The notes under the pieces are model-generated. The model was not told where the DNA came from. It did not search any database and worked only from the letters and a program-made list of their open reading frames with translations. Of a stretch of 64,000 bases of DNA, positions 1 through 10,167 are shown piece by piece; the first letter of the stretch is position 1, and each line of letters begins with the position of its first letter. This stretch comes from Streptomyces sp. CB02366. Lineage in GTDB: Bacteria > Actinomycetota > Actinomycetes > Streptomycetales > Streptomycetaceae. The translations under genes and the position numbers were made by a program. The stretch spans positions 248,001 to 312,000 of the forward strand of contig NZ_LIVT01000003.1 of NCBI RefSeq assembly GCF_001905905.1, given 5' to 3'.

Positions 1-182
1 CCGCTGACGGCGAAGAGCAGCGGCTCCTTGTCGTCCCCCCTGTACTGCGCGCCCATGGCGGTGTAGCCGCCCCGGTACGCCGGCACGTTCTCGACCACAC
101 GGGTGTCCCCGTCGATGGGGTCGAAGCGGTAGATCCGCGTGTTCGTCCTGCCTACCGCCAAATACACTTTACGGTGCGTCAC
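1..182 (-). CDS. Truncated beta-propeller-like protein (5' end of gene only)
   Basis: About 60 N-terminal codons are visible on the minus strand, and the gene continues off the left edge of the window. The reading starts at a GTG at 180-182 with a weak purine run (GAAAGAAG) upstream; a second in-frame GTG lies at 165-167. The residues IYRFDPIDGDTRVVENVP followed by YRGGYTAMG have the aromatic-strand and Asp-Gly turn pattern of a propeller blade (Y-x-F-D-P-x-x-G). I do not recognise the family, and too little is present to name a function. A candidate promoter lies upstream at 239-267. Confidence 0.5.
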   Translation of the reverse strand, partial: MTHRKVYLAVGRTNTRIYRFDPIDGDTRVVENVPAYRGGYTAMGAQYRGDDKEPLLFAVS

Positions 183-238
183 GAGATGGCTTCTTTCAGT
201 GATGGGCGAAGTGCCGCCTCAGCATCACGTCACCGCAC

Positions 239-267
239 ATTCCTCCGCAAGGCCGCGAAGCGGTCAA
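239..267 (-). promoter_or_regulatory. Candidate promoter for the truncated left-edge gene
   Basis: On the minus strand TTGACC (267-262) and AGGAAT (244-239) are separated by 17 bases and point toward the truncated gene. The -35 is good and the -10 poor. This is seen by eye only, and nothing else supports it. Confidence 0.25.
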
Positions 268-417
268 CCAGCGAGAAAAGGTCATTCCCGACCCCCGTGC
301 GCGCTACCGGCACGGCTGCTTGACAACTCCTCGGTCACCCCGGCGGACGGAAGTCGCGGCGCCACGGTTCCGCCCGGTACGCGGAGGGACGCCCCACCAC
401 GGTCTGCCGCGAAACGC

Positions 418-660
418 TCAGCCGGAACAGGCCGTGCGGCCCGCCTCCTGCCACGCGCAGACCGGGCAGAGCGTGGCGCCCCGGGTCGACTCCGGATACT
501 CGGTCGGCTCGCGGCACAGCACGCACTCGGCGTACGGAGGGCCTGCGGCGGCCCCGTCCGGTGCGGCCGGCGCACCCGGCCCGGAGGGCGCGCAGTACGT
601 GCCGTCGTCGTGCGTGCCGTCCCCGCCCGTTCCCCCGTCCCTGCCCATGTCCATGCTCAC
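418..660 (-). CDS. Small zinc-ribbon-like protein
   Basis: This is an 80-residue protein whose first 45 residues are Gly/Ala/Pro/Asp-rich low complexity. The C-terminal half carries two CxxC knuckles (CVLC and CPVC) about 18 residues apart, the usual spacing for a small zinc ribbon. No membrane segment or signal peptide is present. The start may be the GTG at 660 or in-frame ATGs at 654 and 648; no strong ribosome-binding site separates them. Proteins of this shape recur in streptomycete genomes without a known role. Structural zinc binding is inferred from the four cysteines; a partner or substrate cannot be named. Confidence 0.6.
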   Translation of the reverse strand: MSMDMGRDGGTGGDGTHDDGTYCAPSGPGAPAAPDGAAAGPPYAECVLCREPTEYPESTRGATLCPVCAWQEAGRTACSG

Positions 661-813
661 GAGCCTACTCGTCCGCGCCGGGCGGCGGTCCGGCCGACGA
701 GGAACGCGGCCGGTACGACGAGGGCCCGCGCGGACGGGGAGGACCGGCCCCGCCCGTGCGGGCCCGGACGCCGCACAGACCGTACCGGCGTCCCACGCGC
801 CGTGCCCCGGCGC

Positions 814-1488
814 TCAGTTGGAGGTCTTCTCCGGCCTCGTCTCGCTCGGGCGGACGATCACGAAGCCCTCGCCCTGGAGCATCAGCTGGACCGCCTCGCC
901 GGAGCCGCCGCGCACCATCGAGCCGACGCTCTGGGAGCGGTGCAGGCTCGTCGTGAGCTGCTGGCTCCAGCCGACGACCGCGTCCGTGTCCACGTACACC
1001 GGCTGGGCGGAGGTCACGGGGATCACGATCGGGGAGCCCTCGCACATCAGGCCGAGCTTGCCGTAGCCCGTGAAGACGCTGTTGAAGAGGCCGCCGCCGA
1101 CCATGCCGGCGCCCTTCACCGTCTTGATCTCGTAGGAGAGCGTGGGGTCGAAGCACAGGACGTTGCGGCCGTTGATGGTGATGGCGTCGCCCTGGTCCAG
1201 CTCCACGATGAAGCAGTTGGCCGCCTCGTGCGCGAACCACGCCTCGCCCTGGCCCCGGACGGCCATCAGCGCCAGGCCCTCGCCGGTGACCGCGCGCTTG
1301 AGCATGCCGCCGATGCCCTGGCCCTTGCGCTCGAACTGGAGGTTGCCGCGGAAGGCGATCATCGAGCCCTGCCGGGCGTGCATCTCCCCGTTGACGGCGT
1401 ACTTGATCGACTTGGCGTTCTGCAGGGTCATGCCGGGGGCGGTGGCCGCTTGGGCCAGGTGCTCGCTGGAAAAGAGATCGCTCTTCAT
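814..1488 (-). CDS. AIM24 family protein (DUF124)
   Basis: The 224-residue product is a soluble, beta-rich protein. Its run of short strands with repeated glycines (SMIAFRGNLQFERKGQGIGG, EGLALMAVRGQGEAWFA, FIVELDQGDAITINGRNVL) is characteristic of the AIM24/TerD-like barrel family. In bacteria this family has no defined enzymatic role; the yeast namesake is mitochondrial. I chose the ATG at 1488 because a GAGG lies nine bases upstream on the minus strand, whereas an upstream in-frame ATG at 1503 would place that site inside the gene. It is transcribed divergently from the peptidyl-tRNA hydrolase gene, with about 70 bases between them. The family is clear but the function is not. Confidence 0.8.
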   Translation of the reverse strand: MKSDLFSSEHLAQAATAPGMTLQNAKSIKYAVNGEMHARQGSMIAFRGNLQFERKGQGIGGMLKRAVTGEGLALMAVRGQGEAWFAHEAANCFIVELDQGDAITINGRNVLCFDPTLSYEIKTVKGAGMVGGGLFNSVFTGYGKLGLMCEGSPIVIPVTSAQPVYVDTDAVVGWSQQLTTSLHRSQSVGSMVRGGSGEAVQLMLQGEGFVIVRPSETRPEKTSN

Positions 1489-1559
1489 GCGGAGCATCCT
1501 CACCCGGACCAGGCCGTTCCGCCAAGCAGGTGATCCGCCCCACCTGGCAGACTGGGACG

Positions 1560-2288
1560 GTGAGCAGCGACGACACCCCCTCCTCCGCCTCCGGGAGCCC
1601 CTTCCGCCCCGGCGCGGCCGACCGCGACCGGGCGCCGCAGTTCGTGCTGCCCCTGGTGCTCCACCTGGAGAAGACGGCCCCGCCCGCCCGCACCGACGCC
1701 CTGCGGGCCGCCGCCCGTGCGGTCCTGGCGATCCTCTCCGACGAGCGGTCCCTCGGCGACGGCGCGTGGGCGGCGGCGATGCGGGACTGGCAGGACGCCC
1801 GCATCCGCAAGGTCGTACGCCGGGCGCGCGGCGCGGAGTGGCGCAAGGCGGCGGCGCTGGACGGCATCACGGTGACGGGCGAGGACGGCGCGGAGGTACG
1901 GGTGTTCCCGCCGGTGCCGCTGGACGGCTGGCCCAGGGAACTGGCCAAGCTCCAGGTGTCGGGCACCGAACTGGAGGACCCCGGGGCGCCCGTGGCCCCC
2001 GGTCCGGAGGGCCCGGTGCTCTGGCTCAACCCCGATGTCGACATGTCGGCCGGCAAGACCATGGCCCAGGTCGGGCACGGGGCGCAGCTCGCCTGGTGGG
2101 AGCTGTCCGACACCGAACGCAAGGCGTGGCGCGAGGCCGGTTTCCCGCTCTCCGTGGCCACCCCCGGGGCGGCGCGCTGGCGGGAGCTGGCCGGGAGCGG
2201 GCTGCCGGTCGTGCGCGACGCGGGGTTCACCGAGATCGCTCCGGGCTCCTGCACCGTGATCGCCGACCACCCGGCGCTGCGCCGCTGA
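1560..2288 (+). CDS. PTH2-type peptidyl-tRNA hydrolase
   Basis: The 242-residue protein has a C-terminal PTH2 fold. The diagnostic stretch is LNPDVDMSAGKTMAQVGHGA (about residues 158-177), where the Lys and the Gln-x-x-His of this family can be seen, followed by the second half with AGFTEIAPGSCTVIADHP. PTH2 enzymes release tRNA from peptidyl-tRNAs that have dropped off the ribosome. The N-terminal 140 residues are an actinobacterial extension of unknown role. The GTG at 1560 is preferred over the ATG at 1530: a -10-like CAGACT ends six bases before it, so the message may be leaderless. A typical bacterium relies on Pth1, so this is probably an accessory enzyme. Confidence 0.8.
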   Translation: MSSDDTPSSASGSPFRPGAADRDRAPQFVLPLVLHLEKTAPPARTDALRAAARAVLAILSDERSLGDGAWAAAMRDWQDARIRKVVRRARGAEWRKAAALDGITVTGEDGAEVRVFPPVPLDGWPRELAKLQVSGTELEDPGAPVAPGPEGPVLWLNPDVDMSAGKTMAQVGHGAQLAWWELSDTERKAWREAGFPLSVATPGAARWRELAGSGLPVVRDAGFTEIAPGSCTVIADHPALRR

Positions 2289-2425
2289 GCTTCCCGGGGC
2301 GGCCACGCCCCCTGAGGCCGTCCGCCCCCGAAGATGCCGATGCCATAACGGGAGCAGCCGCCGCGGAACCTCAGATCCTGCTCTGAACGTCCCTCCGATC
2401 GGGTTCATCGCCGCGTGCCGGGGCC

Positions 2426-3820
<1,395 letters not shown>

Positions 3821-3825
3821 CCGCC

Positions 3826-4866
3826 GTGAACGCTCTCGCTCTGCTGCTGAACCTCGCGGTCCTCGTCTCCGCCGTACTGCTCGTGGCGACCGCGGCCGTC
3901 TCCCGCTCCCGCCTCCCCTCGGCCGGCCCCTCCCCCGCCGTCCACGACCTCTACGAGGCGGCGTTCCTGAACGGCGGCCCGGGCAGGGTCGTGGACACCG
4001 CTCTCACCGCCCTGCACACGGACGGCCGGGTACTCATCGGCGGCCCCGGCGTCGTCTCCGTCCAGCGCCCGCAGGCGAACGACCCGGTGGAACGCGCCGT
4101 GCTCCACGAAGTGGCGGTCGCCCCGAGCGGGGCGCTGCACCTGCTACGGGAAGCGGTGATGCGCCACCCGGCGGTGCAGGAGATCGGAGACGGGCTGGCG
4201 CAACGGGGGCTGCTCGTGCCGCCCGCCGCGATCCGCACCGTACGGCGCTGGGGGCTGGTCCAGGGAGTGGGCTGCCTGATCGCGCTCCCGGTCTCCATCG
4301 TGCTCACGATCGCCCAGTACATGGCATCCCTCTACCCGTACGAGGAGCTGCCGGTCCCGTTCGTCCTGAAAATGCTGCCTGCCATCGTGCTCGGCGGGAT
4401 CAGCGGTCGCCTCGTCGCCTCGGCGGCGGCGAAGCGGATCACCGGGGCGGGGCGCCGCGCCGCCCAGGGGTTCGGGGCCGCCCACGCCCCGATGGCCACC
4501 CCCGCCCAGCTGGTCGCCACACGGGGGCTGCGCGCCCTGCCGGACCCGGCGCTGTACGCCCGACTGGTCACGGCGGCACGGATGGGCGCCCGACGCCGAC
4601 GGTCCCCCGCGTACGCCTCCGGGTCCACGGCGGCGGGAGCCACCGCCGTCGCCGCCACGACGGTCTGGTGCGCCGCCTCCGGCCCCGGCGGGTCGAGTTG
4701 CGGCGGGTCCACCGGGGGCGGCTCGGGGTGCTCCTCGGGGTCGAGCTGCGGGGGCGGCTCCAGCTGCGGCGGCTCGGGCGGTTCCAGCTGCGGAGGTGGC
4801 GGGTCGAGCTGCGGAGGTGGCGGGTCGAGCTGCGGCGGCGGCTCCAGTTGCGGCGGCGGTTCCTGA
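3826..4866 (+). CDS. TIGR04222-type membrane protein with Cys/Gly/Ser repeat tail
   Basis: The 346-residue product has an N-terminal membrane segment (NALALLLNLAVLVSAVLLVA), a soluble domain (about 30-145: LYEAAFLNGGPGRVVDTALTAL, then TDGRVLIGGPG), a pair of membrane helices (about 145-205), a basic stretch and a C-terminal tail of repeated SSCGGG units. This is the layout of the TIGR04222 family. The GTG at 3826 is chosen because GGGGAGG (3811-3817) lies eight bases upstream; a GTG at 3817 overlapping the previous stop is too close to that site. The tail carries eight cysteines, all in Gly/Ser context, with a ninth just before it. Because the preceding gene encodes a cysteine-modifying enzyme type, this protein is its likely substrate. 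That link is inference from context; no leader cleavage site is evident. Confidence 0.8.
   Translation: MNALALLLNLAVLVSAVLLVATAAVSRSRLPSAGPSPAVHDLYEAAFLNGGPGRVVDTALTALHTDGRVLIGGPGVVSVQRPQANDPVERAVLHEVAVAPSGALHLLREAVMRHPAVQEIGDGLAQRGLLVPPAAIRTVRRWGLVQGVGCLIALPVSIVLTIAQYMASLYPYEELPVPFVLKMLPAIVLGGISGRLVASAAAKRITGAGRRAAQGFGAAHAPMATPAQLVATRGLRALPDPALYARLVTAARMGARRRRSPAYASGSTAAGATAVAATTVWCAASGPGGSSCGGSTGGGSGCSSGSSCGGGSSCGGSGGSSCGGGGSSCGGGGSSCGGGSSCGGGS
4693..4863 (+). repeat. Coding repeat: SSCGG(G) units
   Basis: The last 57 codons of the TIGR04222-type gene are a degenerate tandem repeat of Ser-Ser-Cys-Gly-Gly(-Gly), with seven SSC and one SGC unit. At DNA level the 21-base unit around 4790-4845 repeats almost exactly (GGAGGTGGCGGGTCGAGCTG twice), which suggests recent slippage or duplication. 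Confidence 0.9.
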
Positions 4867-4984
4867 GCCAGGCGCCACCGGATTGAAGCAGCCTGCTATG
4901 TACCGGTATTGACCGGCCATCAAGGTGGTTGACGCAGACGTGCCGGGGCGGTGCTGGACATCGCCGCCCGTCCGCCCGACCATC

Positions 4985-5044
4985 CCTCTCCGCATCCGCG
5001 GAGAGGCACCGCCGTCCCTCTCCTCATCCGCAGAGAGGCACCGC
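4985..5044 (+). promoter_or_regulatory. Tandem 32-bp duplication forming two leader hairpins
   Basis: Bases 4981-5012 and 5013-5044 are adjacent copies of a 32-base sequence (29 identical). The first copy holds a perfect 9-bp hairpin (4985-4993 with 4998-5006, loop ATCC). The second keeps a 6-bp stem (5017-5022 with 5033-5038). The right arm of the second stem, GAGAGG, is the ribosome-binding site for the GTG at 5047. Pairing would hide that site, so this may be a translational control element; that role is inferred. Confidence 0.5.
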
Positions 5045-5046
5045 GC

Positions 5047-6609
5047 GTGAGAACAGCTGCGCTCTACACGACGATCGGCTCCCTGGTCCTGTCCGCCCTG
5101 GCCACCGCCCCCGCCGCCGCCGGGGACGGCCGGGGCCCCGCCGAGGCCCGGGGCACCGCGATCGCCGCCGCCCGCGCCGCGTCCGCCGGGATCGACTTCG
5201 GCCCCTGCCCGCAGGAGGAGATGCTGCCGGACTCCCTGACGTGCGGCACGGTGAAGGTGCCCCTCGACTACGCCCGGCCGGACGGGCGGCAGCTCGAACT
5301 GACCGTCAGCCGCACCCCCGCCACCGGCCCGACCCAGGACCGGCAGGGGGCTTTCGTCTACAACCCGGGCGGTCCCGGCGCGTCCAGCATCACCTTCCCG
5401 ATGGCCGGGGAGCTGCCGGAGTGGAAGGAGATCGCCGAGGCGTACGACCTGGTCGGCTACGCCCCGCGCGGAGTGAACGGCTCCTCCGCACCGCTGAGTT
5501 GCCAGGACCCGTCCGCGTACACGAAGGGCCCGACCGACGCCCCGACGCACCCGACGCGGGCGGACAAGGAGCGGCACGTCGCCCGCGCCCAGGCGTACGC
5601 GCGGGGTTGCGCCGAGCGGGCGGGCGAGACGCTGCGGCACTACACCTCGCTGAACAACGCCCGGGACCTGGACGTCCTGCGGGCCGCTCTCGGGGAGAGC
5701 CGGCTGACGTTCATGGGGGCGTCCTACGGAACGTACTTCGGCGCGCTGTACGCGACCCTGTTCCCCTCCCACGTACGGCGCATGGTCTTCGACTCGGTGG
5801 CCGACCCGGACCCGGAGCAGATCTGGTACCGCTCCAACATGGGCCAGTCGGTGGCCTTCGAGCGGCGGTGGGAGGACTTCCGGCGCTGGGTGGCGAAGCA
5901 CGACGACGTGTACCGCCTGGGCGCCACCCCGGAGGCCGTGGAGAAACACTACGACGCGGTGCGCGCCGAGTTGGCGGTGAAACCCGCGGGCGGCAAGGTC
6001 GGGCCGGGGCAGTTGCACGCGGCGTTCCTGTCGGCCGGTTACTACGACGACTACTGGGCGATGCGGGCGACGGCGCTGTCGGAGTACGTCCGGGGCAACC
6101 CGGAGCCGCTGGTGGCGCAGGCGTCCCCGCGCGCGGTGGCGGCCAGGGACAACGAGAACGCGCAGGCGGTGTACACGGCCGTCGAGTGCAACGACGCGCC
6201 GTGGCCGGAGGACTTCGCGGTGTGGGACCGCGACCACACCGCGCTGGCGCGCGTCGCGCCGTTCGAGGCGTGGGACAACGCCTTCACCAATCTGCCGTGC
6301 GCGTTCTGGCCGGCGCCCCGGCAGCGGCCGCTGGAGGTCGGAACGCGGTGGGGCGAGCTGCCGCCGGTGCTGATCCTGGCGGCGGAGCGGGACGCGGCGA
6401 CCCCGTACCGGGGGGCGTTGGAGCTGCGGAAGCGGCTGCCCGGTTCGTCGCTGGTGACCGAGCGGGGCGCGGGGACGCACGGGGTGGGCGGGGCCGGGAA
6501 CCCGTGCGTGGACGACCATCTGCGCCGGTACCTGCTGACCGGCGAGGTGCCGGGGCGGGGCGCGGACTGCGCCGCCCGCCCGGAGCCCAACGCGGTGTCG
6601 CTGGACTGA
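5047..6609 (+). CDS. Secreted tripeptidyl aminopeptidase (SlpD/SlpE-like alpha/beta hydrolase)
   Basis: The 520-residue protein starts with a Sec-type signal (TAALYTTIGSLVLSALATAPAAAG). It then has an alpha/beta-hydrolase fold with an oxyanion segment YNPGGPG, the nucleophile elbow MGASYGTYFGALYA (Ser in G-x-S-Y-G), the acid in LILAAERDAATPY and the catalytic His in GAGTHGVGG. This order is that of the streptomycete tripeptidyl aminopeptidases (family S33), which remove N-terminal tripeptides from extracellular proteins. The GTG at 5047 is set by GAGAGG eight bases upstream. It is a single gene, convergent with hemQ and separated from it by a hairpin. Unusually, the Arg-Gly-Val segment after the oxyanion loop reads GYAPRGVNGS, where many homologues have D-x-R-G-x-G-x-S. 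Confidence 0.85.
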   Translation: MRTAALYTTIGSLVLSALATAPAAAGDGRGPAEARGTAIAAARAASAGIDFGPCPQEEMLPDSLTCGTVKVPLDYARPDGRQLELTVSRTPATGPTQDRQGAFVYNPGGPGASSITFPMAGELPEWKEIAEAYDLVGYAPRGVNGSSAPLSCQDPSAYTKGPTDAPTHPTRADKERHVARAQAYARGCAERAGETLRHYTSLNNARDLDVLRAALGESRLTFMGASYGTYFGALYATLFPSHVRRMVFDSVADPDPEQIWYRSNMGQSVAFERRWEDFRRWVAKHDDVYRLGATPEAVEKHYDAVRAELAVKPAGGKVGPGQLHAAFLSAGYYDDYWAMRATALSEYVRGNPEPLVAQASPRAVAARDNENAQAVYTAVECNDAPWPEDFAVWDRDHTALARVAPFEAWDNAFTNLPCAFWPAPRQRPLEVGTRWGELPPVLILAAERDAATPYRGALELRKRLPGSSLVTERGAGTHGVGGAGNPCVDDHLRRYLLTGEVPGRGADCAARPEPNAVSLD

Positions 6610-6627
6610 CGTCGGGGCGTACGGAGC

Positions 6628-6662
6628 GGGGGCCGCCGCACCTTCACGGTACGACGGCCCCC
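6628..6662. terminator. Hairpin between convergent genes
   Basis: GGGGGCCG (6628-6635) pairs with CGGCCCCC (6655-6662) across a 19-base loop, lying between the ends of the peptidase gene and hemQ. The loop is long, so this is a moderate terminator call. Confidence 0.45.
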
Positions 6663-6762
6663 GAAGCCGAACCCGGTGTCGCTGGAACGGCGGGCGGCAC
6701 GGTCGGTGCCCTGGTGCCCGTCCTTCTGATCTTCCGGGTTGGGGTGGTGCGGGACTCGCTGG

Positions 6763-7491
6763 CTATGCGAGCCCGGCCACCAGGTCTGCGACGCTCTTCC
6801 TGCGGCCCGTGTAGAACGGGACCTCCTCGCGCACGTGGAGGCGCGCCTCGGAGGCGCGCAGGTGACGCATCAGGTCGACGATACGGTGCAGCTCGTCCGC
6901 CTCGAAGGCGAGGATCCACTCGTAGTCGCCCAGCGAGAAGGAGGCGACGGTGTTGGCGCGGACGTCCGGGTAGCCCCGGGCCATCTTGCCGTGGTCCGCG
7001 AGCATGCGGCGGCGGTCCTCGTCGGGCAGCAGGTACCAGTCGTAGGAGCGGACGAAGGGATAGACGCTGATGTAGTCGCGCGGCGTCTCGTCGGCGAGGA
7101 ACGCCGGGATGTGCGACTTGTTGAACTCGGCGGGCCGGTGGAGGGCCATGTTGGACCACACCGGCTCCAGAGCGCGCCCGAGCTTGGTGCGGCGGAAGAG
7201 GTTGTAAGCGTCCTGGAGCCGGTCCGAGTCCTCGGCGTGCCACCAGATCATGATGTCCGCGTCGGCCCGCAGCCCCGACAGGTCGTAGACGCCGCGGACG
7301 GTGACGTCCTCGGCGGCGAGCCGGTCGAACAGCTCCTGGACCTCGTCGGCGTATCCGGCGCGGTCCAGGGGCAGCACGTCGCGCAGCTTGAAGACCGACC
7401 ACAGGGTGTAGCGGATGACCTCGTTGAGGTCCTTGGCCTTCTTGCCGGCGTTCGGACCCTTGCTTGATGTCGCAGTCTCGGGAGCACTCAT
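6763..7491 (-). CDS. hemQ: Coproheme decarboxylase HemQ (ChdC)
   Basis: The 242-residue protein belongs to the chlorite-dismutase-like family of Gram-positive bacteria and converts iron-coproporphyrin III to haem b, the last step of the coproporphyrin-dependent route. Recognisable segments are [15 protein letters not shown], the substrate-radical tyrosine region [26 protein letters not shown] with the haem-ligand His, and [17 protein letters not shown]. Its length is normal. It lies four bases downstream of hemY on the same strand, so the two are co-transcribed and act at consecutive stages of haem synthesis. The ATG follows the hemY stop almost directly; the GAGGCGGGA inside the end of hemY may serve as its ribosome-binding site. 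Confidence 0.95.
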   Translation of the reverse strand: MSAPETATSSKGPNAGKKAKDLNEVIRYTLWSVFKLRDVLPLDRAGYADEVQELFDRLAAEDVTVRGVYDLSGLRADADIMIWWHAEDSDRLQDAYNLFRRTKLGRALEPVWSNMALHRPAEFNKSHIPAFLADETPRDYISVYPFVRSYDWYLLPDEDRRRMLADHGKMARGYPDVRANTVASFSLGDYEWILAFEADELHRIVDLMRHLRASEARLHVREEVPFYTGRRKSVADLVAGLA

Positions 7492-7495
7492 ACGG

Positions 7496-9007
7496 CTATT
7501 GTCCCGCCTCGCTCCCCGTGCCCCGAACCCGGGTCGGGGTGGCGGTGATCTCCCCCGTGATCTCCCCCGTCTCCACCCCGGTGATCCTCCCCGTGAGGTC
7601 GCGGACGATCTCGTCGGCCGCCCGGTGGGCGCTCGCGACGCAGGCCGGGATGCCGACCCCGTCGTAGACCGCGCCGCAGACCCGCAGGGCGGGCAGCCCG
7701 GCGACCTCGTCGCGGATGCGGGCGACCCGGGCGAGGTGGCCGACCGGGTACTGCGGCAGGCCGCCGATCCAGCGGGTGACCTCGGTGTCCACGGGCCGGG
7801 CGGTGAGGCCGGTGGCGGCGGCGAGGTCGCGCTGGGAGAGGGCGACGAGTTCGCCGTCCTCGCGGTGGATGTGCTCCTCCTCGCCGTAGCGGCCGACGGA
7901 GGTGCGCAGCACGAACAGGTCGGGCGCGGCGTCGGCGACCCACCGCCACTTGTTGCTGGAGAACGTGGACGCCTTGACGGTGTGCCCGTCGACCGGGGGC
8001 ACCAGGAAGCCGGAGCGGCCGCGCAGGGCCTCGTGCGCCTCGACGTCGGCGCGCCGGAAGGCGAGGGTGACCAGGGCCATCGACGCGTACTCGACGCCGG
8101 AGAGCTCGGCGGAGGCCGCCGGGGACTCGGCGGCCAGCAGGGTGCCGGCGGACCAGGCGGGGGTGGCCAGCACGATGCCGTCGGCGGCGACGGTCCGGGC
8201 CTCGGTGCGGACGGCCCAGCCGGATTCCGTGCGGGTCAGGCCGAGGACGGGGGTGGCGGTGAGGATCTCGCCGCCGCCGGTCCGTACGGCGTCCGCCACG
8301 GCGGCCGGGAGGGTGCCGATGCCGCCGTCGAGGCCCTGGAAGACGGGTCCGGTCCGCTGCCGGGCGGCGGCGCGCTCCTGGATGCGGCGCACGGCCTCCA
8401 GCAGCGGGCCGCCCTCCTGGACGGCCTCGAAGAGCTGGGGCACGGCGGCGCGCATCGAGATCCGGTAGGCGTCGCCCGCGTAGACCCCGCCGAGGAGGGG
8501 TTCCACCAGCCGGTCCACGACCTCGCGGCCGAGCCGGTCCGCGACGTACGCGCCGACCGCGACGTCGTCGCCGACCGGGGTCGGGGTGAGGTCGCGTTCC
8601 TCGGCGATCCGGGCCAGGCCCTCGGGCGACAGCACCTGGCCGAGGACCGCCGGGTCGCCGGGGACGCCCATGACGTGGCCCTTGGGCAGGGGCCGCAGCG
8701 CGCCGCGGGTCCACAGGGAGGCGGTGGCGGTGGCGGGCGGCTGGAGGCGGTCGGCCAGCCCCACCGCCTCGGCCAGGGCGACAGCCTCGGGGCGGCGGGC
8801 GAGCATCGACTCGGCCCCCAGGTCGACCTGGACGCCCGCGACCTCACCGGTCATGAGTTTGCCGCCGAGCCGGTCCGTCGCCTCCAGGAGGGTGACGCGC
8901 ACTCCGGCGGCGACGAGGCGGTGGGCGGCGGCCAGGCCGGAGATGCCGCCGCCGATGACGACGACGTGGGCCGGGGGCGTGTCCGCACGCTGTTGGGAAC
9001 GCTGCAT
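7496..9007 (-). CDS. hemY: Coproporphyrinogen III / protoporphyrinogen oxidase
   Basis: The 503-residue FAD enzyme (also called HemG or CgoX) oxidises coproporphyrinogen III in the actinobacterial haem route. An N-terminal dinucleotide-binding motif [16 protein letters not shown] (from about residue 16) is followed by [14 protein letters not shown] with the acidic residue that contacts the FAD ribose. The C-terminal FAD-contacting part reads [20 protein letters not shown]. The ATG at 9007 has GAGAGAG seven bases upstream. It is the first gene of a two-gene operon with hemQ and is divergent from the DUF4349 lipoprotein gene. The oxidase is soluble or peripheral, with no membrane segment visible. 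Confidence 0.93.
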   Translation of the reverse strand: MQRSQQRADTPPAHVVVIGGGISGLAAAHRLVAAGVRVTLLEATDRLGGKLMTGEVAGVQVDLGAESMLARRPEAVALAEAVGLADRLQPPATATASLWTRGALRPLPKGHVMGVPGDPAVLGQVLSPEGLARIAEERDLTPTPVGDDVAVGAYVADRLGREVVDRLVEPLLGGVYAGDAYRISMRAAVPQLFEAVQEGGPLLEAVRRIQERAAARQRTGPVFQGLDGGIGTLPAAVADAVRTGGGEILTATPVLGLTRTESGWAVRTEARTVAADGIVLATPAWSAGTLLAAESPAASAELSGVEYASMALVTLAFRRADVEAHEALRGRSGFLVPPVDGHTVKASTFSSNKWRWVADAAPDLFVLRTSVGRYGEEEHIHREDGELVALSQRDLAAATGLTARPVDTEVTRWIGGLPQYPVGHLARVARIRDEVAGLPALRVCGAVYDGVGIPACVASAHRAADEIVRDLTGRITGVETGEITGEITATPTRVRGTGSEAGQ

Positions 9008-9134
9008 GGGTCCACTCTCTCAAACCCGTTCCGCGTCCTGACCGTGACCACTTCGCAACCCCTGCCGGCAACCGGCGACGGGGCCGCCGCGTCGAACCGT
9101 CACCATCAACCGAAGTCCTTGGGGGGACCTGGCC

Positions 9135-10115
9135 ATGTGTGTGGGCAGCGGAATCGATCGATCCTTCGTCCGGGGGCGTGCGGTGCTCGTCGCCGGGGCG
9201 CTCGGCCTCCTGCTCGCCGTCGGCGGCTGCGGCGCGTCGGGCGACTCGTCGGGGAGCGACGCGAAGGCGGCGGACGGGAAGAGCGCGCCGCGCGAGGGGT
9301 TCGCGGACGAGGGCGGTGCGGCCGCCTCCGGGGAGCGGGCGGACGGGAAGGCGTCCGGGAGGAAGGCCGCGCCGAAGCCGGGGGCGGCGGCCACCCACGT
9401 CATCCGTACGGCCGCGCTCTCCGTGGAGGTGAGGAGCGTCCCGAAGGCGGTGGCCGCCGCACGCGCCGCGGCGGAGGGTGCGGGCGGCCTGGTGGCGTCG
9501 GAGAACACCGAGCGGCTCGACGACACGTACGAGACCTCGCATCTGGTGCTGCGGGTGCCGCAGGAGCGGTTCGGGGAGGTGCTGCGGGAGCTGTCCGGTT
9601 CCGGGAAGCTGCGCTCGCGCACCTCGAACGCGAAGGACGTCACCGACCAGGTGGTCGACGTGGAGAGCCGGATCTCCACCCAGCGGGCGAGCGTGGCGCG
9701 GGTGCGGGAGCTGATGGACGAGGCGGAGAAGATCAGCGACGTGGTCGCCCTGGAGGGCGAACTGAGCAGCCGCCAGTCGGATCTGGAGTCGCTGCTGGCC
9801 CAGCAGGCGAGCCTGAAGGACCGCACCTCGCTGGCGACCATCACCCTGGACCTGACGCCGCCGGACGCCCCGGACGAGGACGGGGAGGAGGACGACCCGG
9901 GGTTCCTGGACGCGCTGGGCGGCGGCTGGGACGCGTTCGTGACGATGCTGCGGTGGATCGCGGTGGCGTTCGGGGCCGCGTTCCCGTTCCTGCTCACCGG
10001 GGTCCTGGCCGTGGTGGTCTGGCGGGTGCTGCGGAAGCGCCGGGCGGCCCGCCGCGCGGCGGTGGCGCTCGCGGCACGGCCCGCGGGGAGGGAGGGGGGC
10101 CCAGCGGCCTCCTGA
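9135..10115 (+). CDS. DUF4349 membrane-anchored lipoprotein
   Basis: The 326-residue protein has a lipoprotein signal with lipobox LAVGGC near residue 34, a low-complexity Ala/Gly/Lys linker, and then a DUF4349 domain. That domain starts at VIRTAALSVEV, contains the long helical pair IDVESRIS-type region (VVDVESRISTQRASVARVRE), and ends with a membrane helix (WIAVAFGAAFPFLLTGVLAVVVW) and an Arg-rich cytoplasmic tail. The central part (about 175-235) should form a coiled coil. Function is unknown for the family; proteins of this type are sensor- or envelope-associated in several Gram-positives. GGGGGGAC upstream supports the ATG at 9135. It is divergent from hemY. Confidence 0.85.
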   Translation: MCVGSGIDRSFVRGRAVLVAGALGLLLAVGGCGASGDSSGSDAKAADGKSAPREGFADEGGAAASGERADGKASGRKAAPKPGAAATHVIRTAALSVEVRSVPKAVAAARAAAEGAGGLVASENTERLDDTYETSHLVLRVPQERFGEVLRELSGSGKLRSRTSNAKDVTDQVVDVESRISTQRASVARVRELMDEAEKISDVVALEGELSSRQSDLESLLAQQASLKDRTSLATITLDLTPPDAPDEDGEEDDPGFLDALGGGWDAFVTMLRWIAVAFGAAFPFLLTGVLAVVVWRVLRKRRAARRAAVALAARPAGREGGPAAS

Positions 10116-10167
10116 ACCGCCGCGGCACCGTAGCGTGGGGGCCCTGATCGGACGGAAGGGGCCCGGC

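Noticed and set aside
4693..4863. A repeat array that might resemble CRISPR.
   Set aside because: The units are in-frame SSCGG codons with no spacers; it is a coding tandem repeat.
4144..6519. A 791-codon minus-strand frame opposite the TIGR04222 and peptidase genes.
   Set aside because: It covers two unrelated genes and a hairpin leader and has no protein-like features.
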